DNA of 64,000 bases from Mytilus trossulus (lineage: Eukaryota > Mollusca > Bivalvia > Mytilida > Mytilidae): NCBI RefSeq assembly GCF_036588685.1, contig NC_086386.1, positions 21,534,931 through 21,598,930 on the forward strand, given 5' to 3'. The position numbers and the translations under genes were made by a program. The notes beneath the pieces were generated by a model. That model was not told where the DNA came from and did not search any database. It worked only from the letters and a program-made list of their open reading frames with translations. Positions 55,075 through 64,000 of the stretch are shown piece by piece (the stretch's first letter is position 1; every line of letters starts with the position of its first letter).

Positions 55075-56649
55075 TCAATAGTAAGCATGTTTCAAACTAT
55101 TTGCTCGTGGAGCCACATTAACCCTTCTAGGTCTTGGTGTTTTCCGCGGTGTTTTCACAGAATCAAATCGTTCAGCATCATTTACATGTCCAGATTTCTT
55201 ACATTTTAAACAACATATAATTATAGTGATCAACAACAATAAAAATCCACCACCACCACCTGCTGCGTAATACATTAACATATTTGGCGCTTCCGGTGAT
55301 TCTGGTTCCTTGGTTTGTGAAGGAACAGTCGACATTGTCAAAATCGTAGACGATGCTGTTGACATAGTTGTCGTTACCATCCTCGTAGTTGTCGGCGTCG
55401 TAGTTGGCGTTGTAGTTGGCAGCGTTGTTGTAATTGTTGTTGGTGCCGGTGTGGTTGTTGTGGTTGTTGTAGTTGTCGTCGTTGTTGTTGTTGTTGTTGT
55501 TGATAAAATTACATTAACATCAACAGTCCTTTCATCTTCGCCGAACTTCGATGATACCGATAACGTCCAGTTGCCACGGTCGGCTGATGAAGTGCCAGCA
55601 ATATACAAACTACCGTTCACGTCCACGTTATGTCCATTTTGTTGTAAAGAGGAAGACGAGAACGGGGTTCCAGTCGGATTTATCCACTTGACAGTTATTG
55701 AATCGCCTTTTATCGTACAGTTTATAAATACAGACGAACCTTCATTCACTGTTACTTTTGTTTTGTCACAATATAAAATTTTTGGAAGTATCGGATCTAG
55801 TTTAGGATCAGGAACATTGATTAATGAAATGTATTGAAGATTTGCCGGTGAATCGCAAATAATGTTTCCTATACTGAACACGGAACTGAAGGACACTGAC
55901 ATGTTTTTCAGCCATTTGATTTCCCAGTTACATTTCCAAGGGTTATTTCCAAGATGTATGCTCCCCTTCTTTGTCACTATTTGTGTGAATAGTGACGACA
56001 CATTAGATGGAATTGTTGTTAATTGATTTCCGGAAAGATCAACATGCTTCAAATTTGTCAGCGACGATAGAACAGTCCAGTCCAGTGTTTTTAATTTATT
56101 GCCATGAAGATCGAGAGTGGTAAGACTTTGCAACGGTTTTAGCAAAATTAAATCAAGCGTATCCAAGTCCATTTCACCTAAGCGTAGCTCTAATAAAGTT
56201 GATAATCCATCAAATGTATTCGGTTTAATGTCACAGTTTATATTTCCCGTCAGATCGAGTGCTGTTAACTTTGTTAATCCTTGAAATGATGTCTGTGTTA
56301 ATGTCTGAATTTTGTTGAACTCTAAATTCAATCTTTTCAATTCGGGTAATGTTCTAAATGCTCCAGCGTCCACTGCATCAATCCCACAATACCTCATTAT
56401 TAAATGGGACATTCTGGAAGATGAAAACGCAGACGGACTGAGATGCCCAAATGAATTTGGACTTGATACGCTGCCTGAAATTGTCAACGCTGTGATTGCT
56501 GTCGGGAGATTGTTTGGAACTCCACTTATTTGGGTGAATGCACATATTGTTACTTTTGACGAACATTTACATCCTTGACGGCACTGCTGACTTTGAGCTG
56601 ACGAAACTAGCTGAACAAATATTACCGCTTTCATAAATTGTAGATACAT
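55075..56649 (-). CDS. LRR-Ig cell-surface protein B, transmembrane with basic cytoplasmic tail (524 aa)
   Basis: Intronless ORF with the same layout as protein A: signal peptide 1-20 (MKAVIFVQLVSSAQS), LRR N-cap with four cysteines, LRRs at about 52-236, C-cap (NPWKCNWEIKWL), Ig-like domain at about 286-383, and a longer Thr/Pro-rich stalk (384-445). It then diverges completely. A glycine run and transmembrane segment at about 458-479 (GGGGGFLLLLITIIICCLKC) are followed by a 45-residue basic tail (TPRKTPRPRR) ending YY. As in A, the F-strand Ig cysteine is replaced by leucine. Residues 196-277 are identical to A. Likely an immune-type or adhesion receptor; the tail has no ITAM or TIR that I can see. 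The plus-strand Val-rich open frame at 55310-55837 is an antisense shadow. Confidence 0.9.
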   Translation of the reverse strand: MYLQFMKAVIFVQLVSSAQSQQCRQGCKCSSKVTICAFTQISGVPNNLPTAITALTISGSVSSPNSFGHLSPSAFSSSRMSHLIMRYCGIDAVDAGAFRTLPELKRLNLEFNKIQTLTQTSFQGLTKLTALDLTGNINCDIKPNTFDGLSTLLELRLGEMDLDTLDLILLKPLQSLTTLDLHGNKLKTLDWTVLSSLTNLKHVDLSGNQLTTIPSNVSSLFTQIVTKKGSIHLGNNPWKCNWEIKWLKNMSVSFSSVFSIGNIICDSPANLQYISLINVPDPKLDPILPKILYCDKTKVTVNEGSSVFINCTIKGDSITVKWINPTGTPFSSSSLQQNGHNVDVNGSLYIAGTSSADRGNWTLSVSSKFGEDERTVDVNVILSTTTTTTTTTTTTTTTTTPAPTTITTTLPTTTPTTTPTTTRMVTTTMSTASSTILTMSTVPSQTKEPESPEAPNMLMYYAAGGGGGFLLLLITIIICCLKCKKSGHVNDAERFDSVKTPRKTPRPRRVNVAPRANSLKHAYY

Positions 56650-59600
56650 TGTTATAAATTTTAAAAAAAATATTCAAAATTTGAATGTTCTAATTTTTCA
56701 ATTCTATTCAACTCCCGTGTCCAATACTCTCCTATCAAGAATACTCTACGATAACTTCGAATAATTCGAATTTATATTTTCTCGTGAATATATACAGGAG
56801 AGTCGAATCAATTATAAATATGATAGATAAGATTGAAAGTTTTTATATATTACTTATTTATGTGACTGATTTAAGGCCATACATACATACATATTAGTTT
56901 TTCTTTCTTCTATCTCGTATTTGTTTTGATTTGTAGGTGTATATGTCAATATTCGCACATTATTCGTCGATGTAACTCGCAGCATTTGTTTAAAGAGATA
57001 ATGCTTATCATTTTTATGAGCGATACAAGCATTTTATTGGACTGTATGTAAATGCTTTTGTGTGGGTTCCTGGTTCAAAAATATAAGAAAATAGGAAGTC
57101 GGTATCTTTATGAAAGTTTTCCCACTTTACATATAATCGAGTTGATACTGTGTATTTGAACAATTTTAAAATTGTAAATTCTACATAAGGATATATTATT
57201 ATCGTATTTAAGGATGCACTTAGGTGAGGTTTTCAAATTTGTTTCAAATGTTCGGACTCCTTGGTGATTTTCCATACAATACAATGTAAAATATTATGCC
57301 CCATAACACCCATTTATATTTTTCATTATAAGACTTAATAGCTCATGAAAGGTCATTTACCAAAATTTTAGAGGATTCTTGATTTTCTTTCTTTTGTTTT
57401 GGGACCCAAATAATACCAATGCAAATATAAGGTAATACTGTATACTACTGTTGCCTTTCATTTATTGGTTAAAAATTACTTCTAATATCTAATATAAGTG
57501 CAAATGGAAAAGACTATAAATATTGCTTGTGCTATGAATGCCATTGTATAAAAAGTGAACTAACATATATCATTCGTAAATAATTAATTAATGAATTTAG
57601 ATATTTTGGAAGACATTTTTGTTTATGACAAAATTTGTAAACCTTTTTTTTTTTTTTTTTTTATCTAAGACTAAATAAGTAAACCCAGTGGTCTAGATAT
57701 CCAAGAATCAAACTTTAGAATATTTTAAGAATAAATTATGATAATGTTAGGACCGACCATGTCCGAAGATGGCACCCACAACCAGTTCCCAGTTTAATAA
57801 CATATAATTTTTAACCAGTACTTTTTAAAAAAAAATGAATCTGTCAAAGTTCTAAATAAAACGATTGTACATAAAGTAGAACTTAGATGACGAAAACTAA
57901 TATATATACAAAATTAGTATTGCAGTTTTTGCCAATACAAAATTGCCACTGCAAATAAAATTCATTCATTAAAATACATATATATCTTATACATGCACGG
58001 ATGATATATATTAGATTTTTATTTGATTTTCGATTGTTAGATGCATAGTATTTAGTAAACGGGTAAAACAAAATTTTATATCTTGAAAGGTAAAAAGACA
58101 AAATTTCTTAAACTTTTGTGTGGTGATCCTATTTTCTAGTTTTTAACAGTCGCCCGAAAATTATGTATCAAGTTTCTATAAAAACGTTATGTAAAAAAAT
58201 GCAAAGAGATAATTCTGACATTAAAGACAGACTCAAATAATAGTTCATTCAAAAGTTCAAACATTTAAGAAAAAATAAAAATGATGTACTACTTCTTAAA
58301 ATTATAATATATAGCTCCATAACAAAGTGAATCAAAATAATAACTATCAACCAAACCAGAAAATATTATCGGCCTTTACAAGTGCGACTTTCTACCCCAA
58401 GTGAACCAATTATCTGTTAAATGCGGGGATTATTTAGTGAATAAATGAACAATTTGACGTTTTAGGATGGTATTCAAACATTTATATACATACTTAGGTT
58501 GCCCGTTTATCAAAATCCCGATTTGAATCTATCATCTAAATTAAGCTTTAAGACCATTTAATACAATCCAACTCTTTATGTGTGCTTTGTTCATTACTTT
58601 CAATTCCAATTGAATGTTTTGCCGTAAATTATTTCTTTCGATTGATAAACAATGGTTAAAGTAAAAGGTCGCCTGGTAAATTAGAGTAAATAACATGGTT
58701 ATGTCTAGCTTGTTAGTATTTGACAGTTGTGAAAATGTATGTTAAAAGTTCGACATTATAAAAAAAGATAGGTTTTAAATTAGATCAAATATTTTCTATC
58801 GAGTCCATAAAATAGACCATGCGAAGAGTGTGCGGTAAAAGGGGTTGAAAACGTTTTATACGAATATGGAAAACAACATGTATATGTGTCTCCTTGCATT
58901 AATCCAAATAAATCAACATTTTTTAGCAAATTAAGTTTTACATAGAACATAACTATATGTGTTGGCCACTTAAAAGAAAGCGAAACAACTTCAAATTACA
59001 GACGTTTTCATATTTACATAGTAAATAACCATTTGTGACTTTATAATGATAGTGTTGCCTGGATAAAATAAATGTTTTCTAGTAATTCATTAAAAAAAGA
59101 TTTAATAATAACCTTAATGAAAAAAAAATAGTTTCATTTAGTAAGCTTGTTTTTTGTAAATTGTTTGTGTTTTTAACCTTTATATCTATTACTTTTGAAT
59201 TACTTGCTGTTTTATAAGGAAAGAAAATAGAATATATAAATACCAGAGATTAAGGTTTTCAAACAAAAATTTATCAAACCAATAAAAGCTATTATTGTTA
59301 TATATTGTATCTGTTCGTGCATTATCAACGCTCTAATAATTCATATTAATATATTAGTATTTACTGTTTGAGAAATATATATAATACTAAAATAGATTAT
59401 TCGTCGACATGCATAAATACAATTTTGTTTTTGTATATAAAACAGTATAAATCAGGAAATCAATTATTTTATACGCAAGGGAAAACTTTCTCAATGAAGA
59501 TATTAAATGGGTTACCTATATCAAAACTATTTTGATGACACATGATTTGGTAACATATGGCATTACCAAGAAGGCGTCAATCCGGGGTTTCTTATATACT

Positions 59601-59875
59601 AATAAACAAAGATTACATTGTCAATCTTAACTTATCCAGAATTGATACATCCAAAGGAGTAAGTTCGGTAAGGGCCATATTTGGCCCCAATTATAAAGTT
59701 CATAGTTACAAGACAATAAATGTTTTAAGTTGCCTTAAAGACATGTTAGAAAGTTAAACAGAACTGTTTTTGTCAAAGTTTAATTCTAACACGTTGATTT
59801 TTACATCCAAAAAAGGTCAAAATAAGGGATTTTGGGGAAATTTGACAAAATCAGTAAGATTTCAACCAAATAAAG
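56650..59875. other. No gene seen; upstream of LRR-Ig gene B
   Basis: AT-rich sequence. The promoter of LRR-Ig B should lie just right of 56649, but no confident core motif was assigned. The sequence at 59640-59760 looks like a dispersed repeat; it includes the palindromic GGGCCATATTTGGCCC at 59672-59687, whose core fits a CArg-type CC(A/T)6GG. The open frame 59557-59757 overlaps it and is not supported. Confidence 0.4.
57644..57662 (+). repeat. Poly-T run of 19
   Basis: Uninterrupted T run. Could be the end of a minus-strand retroposed copy, but no adjacent repeat was identified. Confidence 0.85.
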
Positions 59876-60000
59876 GACCAGGAAACATAGAGCGCAGGCG
59901 TCGACTAGCTTAAGATTTAAATAAAGGATGTGAAATGTCTTCACAAACATTATTTTAAAAGATCTTTGTTGTCGACGCATGCGCTCTATGTTTCCTGTCC
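59876..60000. mobile_element. Short inverted-repeat element, about 30-bp arms
   Basis: 59880-59908 (GGACCAGGAAACATAGAGCG, then CAGGCGTCGAC) pairs with 59970-60000 (GTCGACGCATGCGCTC, then TATGTTTCCTGTCC), with two differences. The spacer is about 60 bp and AT-rich. It looks like a MITE or stem-forming insertion. No target duplication identified. Confidence 0.8.
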
Positions 60001-60415
60001 AATTATCTATGGAAATTTACCCATTTTCATTGATTTTTTCGTGAAAAATCAATATGAGTACAACTTTTGACGTCATAATGAAACGCAGAAACGTAAAATT
60101 TTCAACAAAATGGTTTATATCCTAGCTAGTCAATGTATTAGCTGTAATTTATCGTGATATTGGTCGATAAATCTGAATTTGAAATTTACGCTAAAAAAGG
60201 GGGCCATTTTAGGACCTTATCGAACATACTCCTTTCCAACTCATCAAGGGGCGAATTGCAATTTAAATCAGAAATTTAAAAACATTTATAACTTTTTTAA
60301 ATCTTTACAGGGACAAATATCTTTAAACCCAATGAATTTATTTATCAATATGAAATGCATTATTCAAAGATATCATGTGTTTCTTCACTTAGCACTTAAT
60401 GATGTGTGTGAAGTT

Positions 60416-60490
60416 AGCAGCCGGTTCGTTATTCGATATTCGATATTCAATATCCAACCGGCTGCTAGCAGTCGGTTGGATATTCAAAAT
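60416..60490. repeat. Nested hairpin cluster next to the satellite
   Basis: AGCAGCCGGTT (60416-60426) pairs with AACCGGCTGCT (60456-60466). The right arm's neighbour ATATCCAACCG (60450-60460) also pairs with CGGTTGGATAT (60473-60483). Two mutually exclusive stems therefore share one arm region. The right end GTTGGATATTCAAAAT (60475-60490) is the same 16-mer found at the unit junctions of the tandem array. Confidence 0.8.
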
Positions 60491-60819
60491 TAAGTTGAAA
60501 ATAAAAAAGGAATAATACTTAATAACATTAAAAGCATGATGATTTTTATAGTAAAAAGAACTGATAAGACACGTAGGAAATAGTTTCATGACCTCTTCAA
60601 GCTGTCGCATATTCTCGTTGTTCTCGAATATAAACCCTTTTCTAATTTGCATATTTGTCTAAATGTAATATAGATTGTTGTCAATAAAAAAAAATCAAAG
60701 AGGTACAGTACTTTTACACAGGATTTTTCTTAAAAACAAAAACAAAAACCGATTACTCTAGAAAACAATTAGGATTATAAATAGAAATATTTATGGAAAG
60801 CCCATAAAAGAAATATACA

Positions 60820-63427
60820 GTGAAAAGCTACCTGAGACCGCTTAAATGAGGGTGAGACCCCCCTGGTCTTTCAATGTCCACAAAATTTAAGAAAATCATA
60901 GACTCTGTATATATAAAGGTTGTATCAGAAGGATTGCCAAGAATAATGTCATATTCGATATCTATGGAGGGCTTGTCACTTTTCAGCTAAAAATTATCAA
61001 AATTTTAGGACAAAGAGTACAGGGCAATAGTGAGAGCCCCCTAATTGCTCAATCTGTCTAATATTTTGCAGACATTTAGTCATTAGGTAGATACACACGT
61101 GACTAAAAGGAATATGGGTAGACTTTCTGTCTTTTATGTTTACGGAGCGCCCAAAGTGCCAGTTAGATATTCAAAATATATAGTGAAAAGCTACCTGAGA
61201 CCGCTTAAATGAGGGTGAGACCCCCCTGGTCTTTCAATGTCCACATAATTTTAGTAAATCATAGACTCTGTATATATAAAGGTTGTATCAGAAGGATTGA
61301 CCAGAATAATGTCATATTCGATATCTATGGATGGCTTGTATTGTCACTTTTCAGCTAAAAATTATCAAAATTTTAGGACAAAGAGTACAGCGCAATAGTG
61401 AGAGCCCCCTAATTACTTAATCTTTCTAATATTATGCAGACATTTAGTCAATAGGTAGATACACACGTGACTAAAAGGAATTTGGGTATACTTCCTGTCT
61501 TTTATGTTTACGGAGCGCCCAAGGTGCTAGTTGGATATTCAAAATATATAGTGAAAAGCTACCCGAGACCGCTTAAATGAGGGTGAGACCCCCTGGTCTT
61601 TCAATGTCTACAAAATTCAAGAAAATCATAGACTCTGTATATATGAAGGTTGTATCAGAAGGATTGCCAAGAATAATGTCATATTCGATATCTATGGAGG
61701 GCTTGTATTATCACTTTTCAGCTAAAAATTATCAAAATTTTAGGACAAAGGGAACAGGGAAATGGTGAGAGCCCCCTTATTGCTCAATCTTTCTAATATT
61801 ATGCAGACATTTAGTCAATAGGTAGATACACACGTGACTAAAAGGAATTGGGGTAGACTTCCTGTCTTTTATGTATACGGAGCGCCCAAAGTGCCAGTTG
61901 GATATTCAAAATGTACAGTGAAAAGCTACCTGAGACCGCTTAAATGAGGGTGAGACCCCCTGGTCTTTCAATGTCCACAAAATTTAAGAAAATCATAGAC
62001 TCTGTATATATGAAGGTTGTGTCAGAAGGATTGCCAAGAATAATGTCATATTCGATATCTATGGAGGGCTTGTATTGTCACTTTTCAGCTAAAAATTATC
62101 AAAATTTTAGGACAAAGGGCACTGGGCAATGGTGAGAGCCCCCTAATTGCTCAATCTTTCTAATATTATGCAGACATTTAGTCAATAGGTAGATACACAC
62201 GTGACTAAAAGGAATTCGGGTAGACTTCCTGTCTTTTATGTTTACGGAGCGCCCAAAGTGCCAGTTGGATATTCAAAATATATAGTGAAAAGCTACCTGA
62301 GACCGCTTAAATGAGGGTGAGATCCCCTGGTCTTTCAATGTCCACATAATTTTAGGAAATCATAGACACTGTATATATGAAGGTTGTGTCAGAAGGATTG
62401 CCAAGAATAATGTCATATTCGATATCTATGGATGGCTTGTATTGTCACTTTTCAGCTAAAAATTATCAAAATTTTAGGACAAAGGGCACTGGGCAATGGT
62501 GATAGCCACCCTAATTGCTCAATCTTTCTAATATTATGCAGACATTTAGTCAATAGGTAGTTACACACTTGACTTAAAGGAATTTGGGTAGACTTTCTGT
62601 CTTTTATGTTTACGGAGCGCCCAAAGTGCCAGTTGGATATTCAAAATATATTGTGAAAAGCTACCTGAGACCGCTTAAATGAGGGTGAGACCCCCCTGGT
62701 CTTTCACTGTCCACAAAATTTAAGTAAATCATAGACTCTGTATATATAAAGGTTGTATCAGAAGGATTGCCCAGAATAATGTCATATTCGATATCTATGG
62801 AGGGCTTGTATTGTCACTTTTCAGCTAAAAATTATCAAAATTTTAGGACAAAGGGCACAGGGCAATGGTGAGAGCCCCTAATTGCTCAATCTTTCTAATA
62901 TTATGCAGACATTTAGTCAATAGGTAGATACACACTTGACTTAAAGGAATTTGGGTAGACTTCCTGTCTTTTATGTATACGGAGTGCCCAAAGTGCCAGT
63001 TGAATATTCAAAATATATAGTGAAAAGCTACCTGAGACCGCTTAAATGAGGGTGAGACCCCCCTGGTCTTTCAATGTCCACAAAATTTAAGAAAATCATA
63101 GACTCTGTATATATGAAGGTTGTGTCAGAAGGATTGCCAAGAATAATGTCATATTCGATATCTATGGAGGGCTTGTATTGTCACTTTTCAGCTAAAAAAT
63201 ATCAAAATTTTAGGACAGAGGGCACAGGGCAATGGTGAGAGCCCACTAATTGCTCAATCTATCTAATATTATGCAGATATTTAGTCAATAGGTAGATACA
63301 CACGTGACTAAAAGGAATTTGGGTAGACTTCCTGTCTTTTATGTTTACGGAGCGCCCAAGGTGCTAGTTGGATATTCAAAATATATAGTGAAAAGCTACC
63401 TGAGACCGCTTAAATGAGGATGAGACC
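60820..63427 (+). repeat. Tandem satellite array, seven units of about 367 bp plus a partial
   Basis: The phrase GTGAAAAGCTACCTGAGACC (one unit reads CTACCCGAG) starts at 60820, 61183, 61551, 61918, 62285, 62653, 63020 and 63388. This gives unit lengths of 363, 368, 367, 367, 368, 367 and 368. Unit 1 is short because it lacks the ATTGT after GGCTTG. Units are roughly 95% alike by eye. Most carry an ACACACGTGACT motif (CACGTG palindrome); units 5 and 6 instead share CACTTG. The last unit breaks off at about 63427 and decays to about 63470. The repeated 63-aa open frames (61577-61768, 61944-62135) are products of the repeat, not genes. Confidence 0.95.
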
Positions 63428-63524
63428 AAAGTATAGTTTTTATATATATAAATGATTGTATCAAAAGTGGAATGTTCTTGAACGGACTGTTTGCTGCCGA
63501 TCAGATCAGACCAGAACCCTAGGC

Positions 63525-63851
63525 CTAGTAGAATCGATGACCTAGTTTCAAATACAAACCGTCACTATAGGTTGAAGGGAAAACATACAGACCTTTATCA
63601 CGCACCTTCACACAGCTCACACAACCACCCCTTTTGATGTAAAATCCAGGTCCAAATGCATTGTTGATCTCTTTTTCACACAGACAACACCTCATGCTGA
63701 CATGAATTGTGTTCGCCAACATAGGAAGGGCTCGCATTGCCCTTTCCGCTAACATGGATAGGAATCCACTTTCTTTTTGAATGTTTTTCTTCAATTGGTT
63801 AGTGCTTTTTTCCACTAGAATAATTTTGTAGGAGCTTGGTGATCTTTTCAA
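63525..63851 (-). CDS. Hypothetical ORF with two CxxC pairs, possible exon
   Basis: 108-aa minus-strand frame. Its middle holds CCLC ... GPGFYIKRGGCVSC, that is C-x2-C-x19-C-x2-C, a spacing possible for a small zinc-binding domain. There is no recognised family, no signal peptide and no clear splice signals, and it lies next to the decayed satellite edge. It could be a chance frame, part of a repeat, or an exon of a gene to the left or right. No function is proposed. Confidence 0.25.
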   Translation of the reverse strand: MKRSPSSYKIILVEKSTNQLKKNIQKESGFLSMLAERAMRALPMLANTIHVSMRCCLCEKEINNAFGPGFYIKRGGCVSCVKVRDKGLYVFPSTYSDGLYLKLGHRFY

Positions 63852-64000
63852 TCAGTCACGGGGTAAGCAACATCTTGTGTTCACCTTGCAGGTTTGTGTG
63901 TGATAAACGAATGGTGACCGGGAAAACTTTTTTGTCTGCTCTCTGTAATATTTAGATTGACCTTTTATAAAGTTCAAACCGTATTTCGAGAGACTATTTA
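63852..64000. other. No gene seen at right edge
   Basis: 148 bp of sequence without supported features. Truncated by the window end. Confidence 0.4.

Noticed and set aside
61577..62135. Two near-identical 63-aa open frames
   Set aside because: They are the same frame in two satellite units. Other units break it, and start and stop follow the repeat period.
60820..63427. CRISPR-like regular repetition
   Set aside because: Units are about 367 bp and contiguous with no unique spacers. It is a eukaryotic satellite.

Overview
The window looks like nuclear DNA of a marine bivalve, most likely a mytilid mussel. It is AT-rich, its genes carry GT..AG introns, and most non-genic sequence is built from interspersed repeats I recognise as typical of mussel genomes. 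These include a short repeat with a GACGAAACGCGCGTCTGG-type tail, Penelope-like retroelement pieces and a molluscan-type non-LTR retrotransposon. The species call rests on recognition, since no database was available. No tRNA, rRNA, CRISPR array or prokaryotic feature was found.

Layout: 0.8-2.7 kb holds a dead LINE on the minus strand, abutting a scrap of a probable Crypton recombinase ORF. 2.9-18 kb is repeat-dominated, with foldback and terminal-inverted-repeat elements, nested repeats and Penelope-like 3' ends. 18.5-22.8 kb (+) carries a five-exon gene for an unrecognised cysteine-rich secreted or membrane glycoprotein of about 256 aa. It appears to be built from two six-cysteine modules, each encoded by one exon pair. 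23-28.3 kb has no visible gene. 28.4-37.0 kb (+) is a nine-exon TTC29 gene (axonemal TPR protein, 510 aa) that assembles in frame from start to stop. 38.7-41.8 kb is repeats, including two broken Penelope-like copies head to tail.

43.9-45.3 kb (+) and 55.1-56.6 kb (-) are two intronless, convergent LRR-Ig cell-surface paralogues. They are almost identical in the LRR N-cap, the C-cap and the Ig domain, but clearly diverged in the middle LRRs, the signal peptide and the C-terminus. One ends in a GPI-type tail, the other in a transmembrane segment plus a basic cytoplasmic tail. The 10 kb between them holds only repeats. 59.8-63.4 kb has an inverted-repeat element, a nested hairpin cluster and a 7-unit tandem array with a unit of about 367 bp. 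A weak ORF with paired CxxC motifs lies at the right edge.

The genes do not form a pathway. TTC29 belongs to the ciliary/flagellar axoneme, while the other three encode extracellular proteins. The LRR-Ig pair, with its mosaic divergence and two anchoring modes, and the two-module cysteine-rich protein are the most promising leads.
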